From: Rhizobium sp. BK251
GTDB taxonomy: Bacteria; Pseudomonadota; Alphaproteobacteria; Rhizobiales; Rhizobiaceae
DNA length: 64,000 nucleotides
NCBI RefSeq assembly: GCF_004345245.1
Contig: NZ_SLUQ01000017.1
Span: forward strand, 1-64,000
Direction of reading: 5' to 3'
The notes under the pieces were generated by a model. The model searched no databases, was not told the origin of the DNA, and was given only the letters and a program-made list of their open reading frames with translations. Below, in pieces: positions 9,263 through 18,286 of the stretch. Each line of letters starts with the position of its first letter. The first letter of the stretch is position 1. A program made the position numbers and the translations under genes.

Positions 9263-10124
9263 TTAGATCTTTGTTTCTGCGCATGTCGTTATCGAAACCG
9301 CTGCACATTTTCGCGCGATATGCCCCAGCCGGTCATCGCGGATGAACGAGGTTATTCCGCGGCAGGGCTTTTTGCAGAGTTGCGGGAGCGTCCTCTCTTT
9401 GCTCCCCTCGACACTCGGCTTCTGCCTGATGCGAATCCTGAGAGGGCTGCCTTCGGTTCGTTCGATGTCGAAGTGTCCCGTTTTGCGGACGAGGTCGCGC
9501 AATTTCTTGAAGCCGAATGTCCGCGGATCGAAATCCGGTGCCAGATTGAGAAGCTGCTTGCCGACCGTGCCGAGGCTAATCCAGCCGTCATCCGCATCCT
9601 CCTGAGCCAAGACCCTCTCTATCAGCAGCCTGGCCGTATCCGGTGACTGCAGCGGTTTGTCGCTCGTGGCAGTATCGCATTCCTCCTTGATCATTCCCGG
9701 CAAGAGGTTCTCGGTATAGATGAAGCGTCGGCACGCCTGGCGAAAACTCTCTGGCGTTTTCTGCTCCCCGAACCCAAAACATCGATGCCCTGTTCGCGGA
9801 TGCTTGCCGCGAGCCGGACGAAACCAGGCAAAAGCCGTCGAAACGCCCGCTGTGCAGCAGGTCCATCACATCGATGACAAGCGTGATGTCGGACACATTC
9901 TTGCCTGTCGTGTAGGCAAATTGCTGCTGCGGAATGATCGCGTGCTTTGCGAGGATCGCGGCCCAGCCCCGCGAGCGCGTACCCGAAAAATCACCGTAGA
10001 TGCGGCGCACGCTTGCCTCGCCGATCTTGGCAACCTCTTCAAAAAGGCCGTCGGCAATTTTCGCGGATGTGTTGTCTGCGTCGATCAGAACGGCCAGACG
10101 CGGCGATGGTGGTTCGGATGGCAT
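9263..10124 (-). pseudogene. NYN-domain (LabA/DUF88) + OST-HTH/LOTUS protein, broken
   Basis: The reverse strand begins as a normal NYN RNase-like protein (LAVLIDADNTSAKIAD, GDFSGTRSRGW, KNVSDITLVIDVMDLLHSG, FDGFCLVSS). At about 9812 the expected catalytic DSDFT segment is deleted and the frame is lost. Expected residues (RLAASIREQGID, then FGFGEQKTPESFRQACRRF) continue in two other frames, the second change being a missing T in a T-run near 9775. The LOTUS/OST-HTH domain then reads through from about 9700 to 9400 (LGTVGKQLLNLAPDFDPRTFGF). At least two lesions, one removing an active-site aspartate, make this a pseudogene of a putative RNA-processing protein. Confidence 0.82.
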
Positions 10125-10142
10125 GTTGTCCCCTGCTTCAAT

Positions 10143-10982
10143 TCAGCCCTGCTGCGTTTCTTTGGTAATCACCTCAAAACGGGCAAGCGTTGTCGGTCCG
10201 AAAGCCGTCGAAAGGGCGACATCCGTCGCGTCACGGCCGGTCGCCATCAGAATTCGCCCGATGCGTGGCTTGTTGTGACGGGCATCCACCGTATGCCAGT
10301 GTCCTCCGAGATAGACCTGGAACCAGGCGCTGAAATCCATGGGATTGGGATCGGCCGGCACGCCGATATCGCCGAGACAGCCGAGATAGCCGAGATAGCC
10401 GAGATAGCCGGTACAATATCGCGCCGGGATATTCATGCAACGGCACAGCGCAATGGCGAGATGGGCGAAGTCCCGGCAAACGCCGGTCTTGTCGGTGAAT
10501 CCGCCATGTGCCGTGCGAAGCGGATCGGCCTTCATTTAGTTGAGCGTGATGTGACTATGGACGAAGTCGCAGATGGCCTGCACACGCTGCCATCCGAACG
10601 GCGTCTTGGAAAATCGCGCCCACGCGAAATCGCCGAGCCTGTCGGTATCGCAATAGCGGCTGCCGAGCAGGAAGACCAGAACCTCGTCCGGTAGGTCGTT
10701 GATCGCATGCTGAAAGGCGCCTTCCGGGACGATATTCGGCTGACCGCTGTCGTAAATCTCGAATTCCGTGGAGATCGTCGTTAGCCCCGGCGGCGCGACG
10801 ATGCGGCTGCAGGAATTGCCGAACACATCGGTGTAATGCCAGGCTTCGATCTGCCTGTCAAAGTTCAAAACCTGATCGCCGAGAAGATCGACACGGCAGG
10901 AGGGATGGATGTTCAGCACAAGTAGCATCGGGGTGGGCTGCGTGCACTCATATCCTATGTGAAATCCGGCGCGTATTTTCAT
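10143..10982 (-). pseudogene. transglutaminase-like protein interrupted by an in-frame stop
   Basis: Two same-frame halves: 10982-10536 (MKIRAGFHIGYECTQPTPM..., ending VHSHITLN) and 10535-10143 (TGVCRDFAHLAIALCRCMNIPARYCTGYLG...HWHTVDARHN). They are separated by a single TAA at 10536-10538. The family (transglutaminase-like, bacterial N-terminal domain plus Cys-His-Asp core) is normally one protein. The core catalytic Cys (GVCRD), His (HWHTVDARH) and Asp remain. A 9-bp tandem repeat adds extra YLG units after CTGYLG. Read-through could give a product, but the nonsense codon plus the repeat insertion suggest decay. Confidence 0.8.
10372..10407. repeat. 9-bp tandem repeat (CCGAGATAG)n inside the transglutaminase gene
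   Basis: Three perfect CCGAGATAG units (10381-10407), preceded by an imperfect unit CCGAGACAG (10372-10380). On the coding strand they add YLG-type tripeptides. The unit length is a multiple of three, so expansion keeps the frame. Confidence 0.9.
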
Positions 10983-11077
10983 CCTGAATTCCTTGTTTGA
11001 GGTCGGGCATGCACGGAGGGCTGTTGCGAAGCGTGGATGGCAACGCGGAGTTCCCGCAAGCCTGTTCCGTTGCCGGT

Positions 11078-11702
11078 TTATCGGGTCGTGACGTTGACCT
11101 GCACTGTCATTCCATCGAAATCGGAACGAATGCCATTGTAGCTGCCGCTCAGTGGCACCGCCTGGCTGGGATCACGGGCAACGGCAACGCGAACAAGGTC
11201 TCGATTGCCGACAATGCCGTTGGTCGGATCGAACTCCGTCCAGCCGGCTCCGGGAAGATAGATCTGGCACCAGGCGTGGGTAGAGCCTCCCCCAAGCTTG
11301 GCGCTGCCATCCCGATCGGCGACATAGATGTAGCCGGTGACGAAACGCGCGGCGAGCCCGAGCTAACGGGCCGCTTCCATCATCAGCAGGGCAAAGTCGC
11401 GACACGAGCCTGAGCGTAATGAAAGGGTCTGCACCGGCGTCTGCGTTCCGTGTTCGAGGCGACGCGCGTATGAAAAGCTCTCGCGGACGGCATAACAGAG
11501 TGTCATCAGCAGGTGGCCCGTTTCCGTCGGCTGGCCGTAACGGACGAACTGGCGTGCCCAGCGTCCAAGCGTCCGGATCGGCGTAGTGACGCTGCATTGC
11601 CGGCTGGAGATCGGGAACCTCGTCCGGATCGTAGGAAAACGGATAGGCCAGGGCGGCACTGTCGATCTGGAAATCCAGTGCGAGCTGAGGTGTATGGCAT
11701 AG
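11078..11702 (-). pseudogene. second transglutaminase-like protein, degraded
   Basis: The homology runs from LALDFQIDSAALAYPFSYD (about 11680) through QPAMQRHYADPDAW, then after a frame change at about 11590 through FVRYGQPTETGHLLMTL...SYARRLEHGTQTP and GSCRDFALLMMEAAR. A TAG at 11363-11365 then interrupts the frame, which continues LGLAARFVTGYIYVADRDGS, STHAWCQIYLPGAGWTEFDPTNG and ends at 11078 (VQVNVTTR). The Cys, His and Asp of the core are still recognisable. One frameshift, one nonsense codon and an abrupt 5' junction with a cyclase fragment mark it as a pseudogene. Together with 10143-10982 it forms a decayed pair of related genes. Confidence 0.78.
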
Positions 11703-12240
11703 TTGTCGAAAGGCAGCACCGCCACCGACGGCTTGCCGCTCAAAGGCTCGGGCAGCAAAAACCACCAGACCCCGCCGACCGCCAGTGCAAGCGCCGCGAT
11801 TGACGCCGTAGTCATTTTGCCCCAGCGCGGTATCAATTCGAGGAGCGATCGACGCGCCTGCCTGCCGTCGAGTCTCAGCCGATACATCCGCACCGGACGG
11901 CTGATGTTCTTGACTTGCTGCTCGCCGGCAAAATCGAGCGACCAGTCGATCTTGCCCTGGAGATGGTCGTATGCCGTTCCCGACACCACTACGCCGCCCG
12001 GCTCAGCCAACTGCTCCAGCCGGGCGGCGACATTCACTCCATCGCCATAGACATCGGCATCCACCAACGCCACATCGCCCAGATTGATCCCGACGCGGAA
12101 TACGATGTGCTCAGGCTCCGGTAGGCCGGCGTTGCGCGCCGCCACAGCATTCTGAAGTTCCGCGGCCGCATCAACCACGCGTGCTGCGCAGGCTTCCGGC
12201 CTTGACCGGTTTGCCGGACAATTTGCCGAATTGAGGTTCC
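11703..12240 (-). pseudogene. class III adenylate/guanylate cyclase C-terminal fragment
   Basis: The reverse strand contains FRVGINLGDVALVDADVYGDGVN...ARLEQLAEPGGVVVSG, the second half of a class III nucleotidyl cyclase domain. It is followed by a membrane segment (SIAALALAVGGVWWFLL) and the KPSVAVLPFDN motif that normally precedes TPR repeats in rhizobial cyclases. The N-terminal catalytic half is missing on the right, and the TPR region on the left has been replaced by transglutaminase sequence near 11700. It is a fragment and not functional as a cyclase. Confidence 0.75.
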
Positions 12241-12449
12241 CTTCTTTGACAGCTCCAAGATCGCCTCATGATCTCCTGGCGACGCAGATATCTCCTATTC
12301 ACAGCCCTTCGGCAGAGGTGAGAAGCTTGGGATCAACGACATTGCTGCCGACCGCATGCCTGATCTGGCCCATTGACTTGCCGACAGCATAGAGACTACG
12401 CCGAATCTTTGCCACAAGACTTGAAAAGCATCCCAGAACCATCCATATA

Positions 12450-12465
12450 CCATCCTTGCGGATGG
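12450..12465 (+). promoter_or_regulatory. short hairpin over the ribosome site of the RHH regulator
   Basis: CCATCC-TTGC-GGATGG lies 9 nt before the ATG at 12475, and its right arm overlaps the GGATGGAGA that would serve as the ribosome site. It could limit translation of the regulator. This is inference from a 6-bp stem. Confidence 0.35.
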
Positions 12466-12474
12466 AGATGCGCT

Positions 12475-12894
12475 ATGCAAGACAATGTTCATAGGCTTCG
12501 CGACAAGGGCGGCGATTCCGAAAAAATCACGATCAATCTCGGCTATGTCGATCTCGGCCGTATCGACCTTCTCGTGCAGGAAGGCTTCTATTCCAATCGC
12601 ACGGATTTCATCCGCACGGCCATCCGAAACCAGCTTGCCATCGAGCGTGAGGCGGTCGCTCAATCGATCGTCCGGCACACTCTCGAGCTGGGGCTTCGCG
12701 ACTATACCAGAGCGGATCTGGAAGCTGTGAAGGCAGCCGGAGAGCGGCTCGATATCAAGATAGTCGGACTGGCCCGCATCGCGACTGATGTCTCGGCCGA
12801 GCTTGCCCTTGCAACGATCGAATCGATCACCGTGCTGGGCGCGCTTCACGCCAGTGCCGAACTGAAGTCAGCACTGTCCGAGCGCATTCGCTAG
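12475..12894 (+). CDS. ribbon-helix-helix (CopG-like) transcriptional regulator
   Basis: A 139-residue protein. Residues 15-55 (EKITINLGYVDLGRIDLLVQ..., YSNRTDFIRTAIRNQLA) form a typical ribbon-helix-helix DNA-binding unit. The C-terminal half (LGLRDYTRADLEAVKAAGERLDIKIVGL) is conserved in rhizobial homologues and may be a ligand or oligomer domain. It lies 31 bp before the PHB-depolymerase-type esterase and probably regulates that operon. An antitoxin role was considered, but no toxin-like neighbour is present. Confidence 0.82.
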   Translation: MQDNVHRLRDKGGDSEKITINLGYVDLGRIDLLVQEGFYSNRTDFIRTAIRNQLAIEREAVAQSIVRHTLELGLRDYTRADLEAVKAAGERLDIKIVGLARIATDVSAELALATIESITVLGALHASAELKSALSERIR

Positions 12895-12925
12895 GGCAGC
12901 GGCCCTACCAACAAGGATATCTTCC

Positions 12926-14179
12926 ATGAACGTGGATTTCTTAGCAGCAATGCGTCGGGCGGCAGCATCCACGCGCGCCTTCAACCTCGCCAAGGCGACA
13001 CGGGTAATCCAGGATGCTCTTGCAGGACCTCACGCGCATGGGACGAACAGGGGTGCAAATCCACACATCATCCCTCCTGCATCCCAAAGCCGGTCAAGAC
13101 CTTTTCCCGTCGATCCCGACGCTGAGGTCATCGAACCGACAAAAAGGCCGACCGATGAAATCGCTGAGGGGCCAAGCGGAGGTGCAGCCGCGCAAAGGCT
13201 GCGAAAGCCCATGGGGGAGGTCCTGCGTATCCTGCGAGAAGGACGGTCCGCGAGCAGCCGGTTTGAATCGATGTCGTTGTCCAGCTTGCCCGACATCGCC
13301 AAACAGCGTCCCTCTCTTGCGATTGCAATCGGGGCGCAATATCTCACGCGATCCTTCGTCGGCGCAGCAGGTCGACGAAACTACAAGCTTTACATTCCGG
13401 AGTCTGCACATGACCAGCCGCGCGGGCTTGTCGTGATGCTTCACGGTTGCAAGCAGGATCCCGACGAATTTGCTATTGGGACACGCATGAATGATATTGC
13501 CGAGACACGCGGCCTGCTCGTCGCCTATCCCGGCCAGACCGGTGTGGACAACGCCTCGTCCTGCTGGAACTGGTTCAGGCCGACGGATCAGATGCGCGGC
13601 GCTGGAGAACCTGCGATCATTGCGGGAATCACCGCGGAGCTCATGTCGGAATTCAACCTCGATCGCAGCCGAATTTTCGTCGCCGGCCTTTCAGCAGGCG
13701 GCGCAATGGCGGCCGTCATGGGCGAAACCTATCCCGATCTCTATGCCGCAACGGGCATCCATTCCGGACTTCCCTATGGATCGGCAAACGACGTGATGTC
13801 CGCATTTTCCGTTATGCGAGGGGACGCGGGTTTCATGTCCCGCCCGGAGCGCCGTACTCGCGCGATGGAGCCGGTTCGCACCATCGTCTTCCACGGAAGT
13901 GCGGACCGGACGGTTCATCCTTCCAACTCCAAACGGATCGTGACGGCCGCCGCTCCATCAGACTCCACCACCCAAACGCAAACGGGCCGTTCAGCAGGCG
14001 GGCGAACCTATACGAGAACAATTGTTGCCGACCCAAAGGGGCTGCCGACGGTGGAACACTGGCTGGTCGAAGGGGCCGGCCATGCGTGGTCAGGCGGCCA
14101 TGGCAGCGGCTCGTATACCGACCCTCATGGACCGGACGCCTCAGCCGAGATGGTGCGTTTCTTCCTCGAGGAGCTTTGA
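12926..14179 (+). CDS. PHB depolymerase family esterase (alpha/beta hydrolase)
   Basis: A 417-residue protein. An N-terminal stretch of about 125 residues of low conservation precedes an alpha/beta-hydrolase domain of the esterase/PHB depolymerase (LpqC-like) family. Visible elements are the oxyanion strand LVVMLHGCKQDPDEF, the nucleophile GLSAGG (about residue 254), an acid in HGSADRTVHP and the histidine in GAGHAWSGG near the C-terminus. It would hydrolyse polyhydroxyalkanoate oligomers or similar esters; no signal peptide is seen, so intracellular. It is preceded by AAGGATATCTTCC and by the RHH regulator. Confidence 0.87.
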   Translation: MNVDFLAAMRRAAASTRAFNLAKATRVIQDALAGPHAHGTNRGANPHIIPPASQSRSRPFPVDPDAEVIEPTKRPTDEIAEGPSGGAAAQRLRKPMGEVLRILREGRSASSRFESMSLSSLPDIAKQRPSLAIAIGAQYLTRSFVGAAGRRNYKLYIPESAHDQPRGLVVMLHGCKQDPDEFAIGTRMNDIAETRGLLVAYPGQTGVDNASSCWNWFRPTDQMRGAGEPAIIAGITAELMSEFNLDRSRIFVAGLSAGGAMAAVMGETYPDLYAATGIHSGLPYGSANDVMSAFSVMRGDAGFMSRPERRTRAMEPVRTIVFHGSADRTVHPSNSKRIVTAAAPSDSTTQTQTGRSAGGRTYTRTIVADPKGLPTVEHWLVEGAGHAWSGGHGSGSYTDPHGPDASAEMVRFFLEEL

Positions 14180-14474
14180 CAAGCGCAGCGAAGAAAATTG
14201 GTGTCGTTGAGTGTGCCGGAGCAGATGATCTTGGAAAGCGCTTTGGAACATTCAAGAAGGCTTCCGTCGACGATTTCCTACTCGGGAATCTTAGTGGGAA
14301 CTGCCGGAACCAAGCAGGGCCATAGATTTCAACGACATCAATAGACCACCACCCAATAACCAACTGGCAGACTTGCCGAAACTACATGAAAACCGCGAAA
14401 GTTGGGGGAAGCGAAATATTAGGTCGCAATCCTAGTCGAACGCTCTATTTCTTTTTCAAAGAAGGAGCCTCAAC

Positions 14475-14723
14475 TTGAAAAATCTCAGAGAATTTGCTTC
14501 GAGCACAAATGGAGACCGGTGGTTTTTGGGCGTAGACGCGGCGACCGATACAGAATTTGTCGTTCACCGTGGTAATCCATCGTCGGGCGGTCATGAAACG
14601 ACAACTCCCGTGACTTCATTCCTAGACCAGCGCCCATTTGGGCCAGAACGCGAGGCTTTGGTTATGTTACTAGCTGATCGACGTCCTGCCGAAAGCGGAG
14701 AAATACCCGCCAAGCCAATCTAG
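14475..14723 (+). CDS. hypothetical protein (rhizobial, TTG start)
   Basis: An 82-residue hydrophilic protein (LKNLREFASSTNGDRWFLGV..., with FVVHRGNPSSGGHET and DQRPFGPEREALVMLLADRR). The start is a TTG with GAAGGAG 7 bases upstream. The pattern resembles small rhizobial conserved hypotheticals, but no function is known. The 300 bp before it show no gene. Confidence 0.65.
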   Translation: MKNLREFASSTNGDRWFLGVDAATDTEFVVHRGNPSSGGHETTTPVTSFLDQRPFGPEREALVMLLADRRPAESGEIPAKPI

Positions 14724-15184
14724 TGCCAACAGTCCAGGTGGCACACGACGCGGCGATAGACAAAGGCAATGAAGGAAATCTGAATTGCACTCAGGACGGC
14801 CACTACGAAAGGGCACGGCCACCGCCGCGGCGTGCGATCCCGTGATGGTACGACGATCAGCAAAACCGACGGTTGGAAGTCCCACCGGGCGGTCTGATCC
14901 GATTTTCTGTCCAAGTCACACTTCGCATTCCTAAACGGCAGGCTCCATCCGTATCTTTCGCTTGGCGGCCGCAAAACGATCTCGAAATTCCGGGCACGAT
15001 GGGGAAGACAGGCTCCGATCGAGGTTTGAGATTGGGTGTCCTCCGACAAGTGTCATCCAGCCTGGGTGATTGCACATTGCAATTGGGGCTTCCCGCAGCA
15101 TGTTTTAACGAGTGGCAGTATCTGAAACGGGCGTCGCCGCCTGTGGGCGCACAGAGTGCCTCAGCCCCAACAAGGGAGGACTGC
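14724..15184. other. intergenic region with a conserved-looking leader
   Basis: No supported coding region. The last 65 bp (15120-15184, GCCGCCTG...CAGCCCCAACAAGGGAGGAC) resemble the leader of a small gene at 21104. Both end in a GGAGGAC ribosome site directly before ATGTC. Confidence 0.4.
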
Positions 15185-15320
15185 ATGTCTTCCGCCTTCA
15201 GCATCTGCTTTCCCGACAATCTGATGCGAAGTGCCCGTCGGCTCCACTATTTTGAGTTTCTCATAAAGTCGACGCCGGCGCTCAGCGTGGCATTTATCGT
15301 CTGTGTGACGCTACGCGGCG
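15185..15320 (+). pseudogene. possible remnant of a small gene behind the conserved leader
   Basis: After a strong GGGAGGAC site the frame reads MSSAFSICFPDNLMRSARRL, HYFEFLIKSTPALS and continues without a stop to 15502. From 15324 another recognisable coding remnant in a different frame occupies the same bases. The real 3' end of this gene is therefore probably lost. Confidence 0.35.
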
Positions 15321-15323
15321 TTC

Positions 15324-15489
15324 ATGATGGAACGCACCACGGAAACCGAAATCACCTTCGCCCACCCCTTTTTGCTGAGTTCGTTGATGGTGCCGAGATT
15401 GCGACAGCAGTCGCACCAGGCAGCGCCTGTGAGTGTCCGCGCAGGAGATTGAAGCCGCCTTGGCCAAGGACGCAAGAAGCGGCGGTTGA
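15324..15489 (+). pseudogene. internally deleted 'DEEPL' family gene
   Basis: The frame starts MMERTTETEITFAHPFLLSS, which matches the N-terminus of the 4251-4514 protein. A shifted frame ends AQEIEAALAKDARSGG, which matches its C-terminal helix. The middle of the protein (the PAG...DEEPL part) is missing. It is a remnant of a third paralogue. Confidence 0.55.
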
Positions 15490-15650
15490 TCCCGTCGACT
15501 GATCGCTGCCGGAGCACCTCAACATCGCGACCACGAAAAGTCGCCAATATGGCAATCCGGTTTCCCAACAATGGCAGAAGCTACGACGAAACGCCCACTC
15601 GAAGTGCAGCCGGACCGCCGCGATCCTCGCCGCCATGGAAGCCAAAAACA

Positions 15651-15682
15651 AAAGCTCCTCTACGCTTATGCGGAGGAGCTTT
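15651..15682. terminator. strong stem-loop, terminator-like
   Basis: AAAGCTCCTC and GAGGAGCTTT form a perfect 10-bp stem around a 12-nt loop. A/T-rich flanks on both sides would allow bidirectional termination. No intact gene abuts it; it separates the remnants at 15324 and 15835. Confidence 0.5.
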
Positions 15683-15834
15683 CTATGAAGCGACTCGGAT
15701 GTGCAAATAATCGGGTCTCAGTGGTTGCGGGGGTGCCAGCAACGAACCGCATCCAGAAGGCATTCCTCCTTCCCAATTGCGATCTTGTGAGTTCTAATTA
15801 GCGGGCCATTGACTTCCAATCAGCCGATCTGGTC

Positions 15835-16014
15835 TTAGTCGACTGACGCGTAGCCGGGCTTCTTGTAGAGGATTTTCCTTGATCTCGGGTTCGAAACGTC
15901 GCTGTCCCAGCGGCCTGCTGGCACATCCTCGATCACCAAGTAGGATGGATCCTCGTAGAGGCCAGCGCCCCGGGCTTCGACGTACGCATCAATACGGCAA
16001 GGACCTCGTCTGGG
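15835..16014 (-). pseudogene. C-terminal remnant of a rhizobial hypothetical protein
   Basis: The reverse strand reads RIDAYVEARGAGLYEDPSYL, then VIEDVPAGRWDSDVSNP and RKILYKKPGYASVD followed by TAA. The clean codon pattern and Pro/Gly-rich conserved look suggest a true coding end. No start codon is available before the frame breaks near 16014. The flanks (15490-15834 and 16015-16109) show nothing else. Confidence 0.5.
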
Positions 16015-16109
16015 CCCGCTATGGCAGTAGGGAAAGCAACCAGTTCCTACTCGTTAGATTTCCCACATAACCAATTTTTGAGTTTCCAACATCGACTGGC
16101 TGTAGATCA

Positions 16110-17138
16110 CTAATGTCTTGACTGGCGAACACCCATCTTGCTCGTCAGCAACCGATGCGCTTCTGCATTCACGCGACTGATGGACAGACCGGCAACACCA
16201 AATCGTTCGTAGAGCGATGTGAGCAACGGCAGAAGATGTTCACCCAATCGCTCTTCGATATTGTCAGCCGGGATCGTTGCCTCAAGCACAACCTCATCGC
16301 TCTTGGCCGGATAGCCTTCTACCAGAAGATTGCTCAATGGGTTTGCCCAGGAGCGCAGCACGCGTCCGCTCAAGCCAGTGAACATGGCGCGGAAATGCAC
16401 TGTGATTGGGGTGGTATCATCCCTACGGAGCAAGGAAGCCAAGCTTTGCGCATGCAGCAGTACCTCGCCCATTCTCCACAATGGCAAGGTCGTATCCATA
16501 ATCGTCCTAGGCGGGAACGTTTCTTCGCCGTCTTCCTGATAACCGCGGATCAGAAACATGCGGCCGGCCGGCGCAGCGCGCCAGAAGTCGCAATGAGCGG
16601 GATTGTAAAACATGCGCTCGCGGGTCCCGTCGGGCGGTCCAAGCCAGCACTCGATCACCCCGTCTACCTCAAGCGGGCGAATGCCATCACGATCGGGCAG
16701 CCAGAACGGCGGGCAACCTGTCTTGCGAACGACAGCATTGCGTAAGATGTTCTCGAAGGCGCCCAGTTCCACCGGCTTCAGATCGCCTTCCAGCCAGTAG
16801 TCCATGCGATACCAGCCGTCGGGAAACCGCGCTGGTGCGTCGTCCGGCAACGGCGCCACCAGTGAGCGCCACCGTTCAAAGGCATCGAGAACGAACCGTT
16901 CCTGCGTATTGCCCTCTGCAGGTTCGTCCACGAGACCAACCACCCGCAGGATATCGAGAGCCTTGGCCAAGGTGATCGTCGTTTCACCGCGCCCAAAGGC
17001 TGCCATCGTAGGAATGCTGACGCCCGCGAGGGCAGCATGATCCTTTTGCGTCAAACCTTCCGCCTTACGACGCCGCAGGGTTTCCTCCACAAGCCGTGGC
17101 CATGCTAGAGGCGCTATGTTTCCAGTATTCTCAAACAT
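16110..17138 (-). CDS. HTH protein with long C-terminal domain, partner of HipA-like kinase
   Basis: A 342-residue protein. Residues 15-75 are an XRE/HipB-like helix-turn-helix (GLTQKDHAALAGVSIPTMAAFGRGE). Residues 95-335 form a domain I do not recognise (FPDGWYRMDYWLEGDLKPVEL, CPPFWLPDRDGIRPLEVDGVIECWLG, FWRAAPAGRMFLIRGYQEDG, NEERLGEHLLPLL-like end). It overlaps hipA by 25 bp and is translated after it. HipB antitoxins are usually 70-110 residues, so this partner carries about 250 extra residues. It is probably the antitoxin/repressor of the pair; the added domain is unexplained. Confidence 0.75.
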   Translation of the reverse strand: MFENTGNIAPLAWPRLVEETLRRRKAEGLTQKDHAALAGVSIPTMAAFGRGETTITLAKALDILRVVGLVDEPAEGNTQERFVLDAFERWRSLVAPLPDDAPARFPDGWYRMDYWLEGDLKPVELGAFENILRNAVVRKTGCPPFWLPDRDGIRPLEVDGVIECWLGPPDGTRERMFYNPAHCDFWRAAPAGRMFLIRGYQEDGEETFPPRTIMDTTLPLWRMGEVLLHAQSLASLLRRDDTTPITVHFRAMFTGLSGRVLRSWANPLSNLLVEGYPAKSDEVVLEATIPADNIEERLGEHLLPLLTSLYERFGVAGLSISRVNAEAHRLLTSKMGVRQSRH

Positions 17139-18286
17139 GAATTGTCCACGATCTCCTTGAATTTGTGTCTGAAGCCATCGGCTTGTTCGGCCGGCGGCGG
17201 CATGATGATTTTTTCCGCTTGGGCAACCCGGCGCCGGAGTTGGGCGAAAGTTAAATCGACTGCGCGTTCGGGCAAGCCGATATCCTTTCCAAACCGGCGG
17301 AACAAATCGTGGCCCGCCGCCTCCAGATGGACTTTCTGACCACCGATCGACAGTGCCAATGTCTGGTCGAACCCATCATAAAGAGCTGTGTTCACCACAT
17401 CGTAGGCTGGCGACAGGCGCAGTCCCGCCCCTGTTTCCAGTAGGGAGAAGTTTTTCAGGTGCGCATCGCAATTGCCAACGAGGGTGAAGACAATCAGGCG
17501 ATTAAAAAACCGCAGCAGATCAATCGTCCCGCGCACGGAGTGCTGCCGAATGATGGCCGCTATGTCCTCATAGGCCGCGTCATATTTGCCTGCGTAATCC
17601 TGGCCCTTCGGCTTGCTGAGTATCTGCGCACAATCTTCAAGCCGCAACTTCTCGCCGTTCGGTCCACGGTCGAACCGCGTGGCGATGAGCGCCGTTTCAC
17701 CAATCACTTCGATGAATGATGTTGTGAATTTCGTCACCTCCTGCTCTCCGAGGATCGCGGCAGTCCAGCGCAGACTTAGCGCCTCGTTTCGGACCAAGCT
17801 GTCAATGCGGTCCGAGTTGAATTTTGCAATATAAGACGCAGGTCCGATTGCAGTCGCAGGTGTGTAGCGATTGTTCTCGTCGCGGGTAACAAGCAATTTC
17901 TTTTGAACACCGGAGACGGTGCGCCCTGGCGTCGCCGTTGCTTCGGTAATGTCGGGTAACGATCCTGCCGCGTCAGGTGGCAACACGCTTACCGCGCCGA
18001 TACAATCTGCTCCATAGCGCAACAGCAGGCCAAGATCGTCCTCCTCAACAACATGCGCTGAACGAGCCTGTTCTTCGCGGAGCCATCCTTCCGGCCCAAG
18101 ATGCTGAAAGAATGGATGCAAGCCGATCGCCCATTCATGCTCACGCCGTATGGCAGGAAAGCAACAAGCTATGTCTCCCTTGCTCCAGTTGCTATGATAG
18201 GTAAAGCGCGTGCCGCCGTTGACCGTCTCGATCAATATGCCGGCAAGCTCGTCTTTAAAGAGAATATTTGCGCTTCTTTCGGCCAT
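17114..18286 (-). CDS. hipA: HipA-family serine/threonine kinase toxin
   Basis: A 390-residue protein with the HipA N-terminal domain (LFKDELAGILIE..., HPFFQHLGPEGW) and kinase core. Visible are SGVQKKLL (P-loop-like, about residue 146), FDRGPNGEKLRLEDCAQ, VGNCDAHLKNFSLL (catalytic loop, N-x-D-x-H-x-x-N) and AYDVVNT (metal-binding Asp). Kinases of this family phosphorylate translation components such as aminoacyl-tRNA synthetases and cause growth arrest. All key residues appear present. The toxin gene comes first and the HTH partner second, the reverse of E. coli hipBA. Confidence 0.87.
   Translation of the reverse strand: MAERSANILFKDELAGILIETVNGGTRFTYHSNWSKGDIACCFPAIRREHEWAIGLHPFFQHLGPEGWLREEQARSAHVVEEDDLGLLLRYGADCIGAVSVLPPDAAGSLPDITEATATPGRTVSGVQKKLLVTRDENNRYTPATAIGPASYIAKFNSDRIDSLVRNEALSLRWTAAILGEQEVTKFTTSFIEVIGETALIATRFDRGPNGEKLRLEDCAQILSKPKGQDYAGKYDAAYEDIAAIIRQHSVRGTIDLLRFFNRLIVFTLVGNCDAHLKNFSLLETGAGLRLSPAYDVVNTALYDGFDQTLALSIGGQKVHLEAAGHDLFRRFGKDIGLPERAVDLTFAQLRRRVAQAEKIIMPPPAEQADGFRHKFKEIVDNSCLRILET

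Noticed and set aside
10372..10407. Short repeats considered as a CRISPR seed
   Set aside because: Units of 9 bp without spacers; they are a coding microsatellite. No CRISPR array was seen elsewhere.
12475..12894. RHH protein as a type II antitoxin
   Set aside because: The neighbour is an esterase with a full catalytic triad and no toxin fold; a local regulator is more likely.
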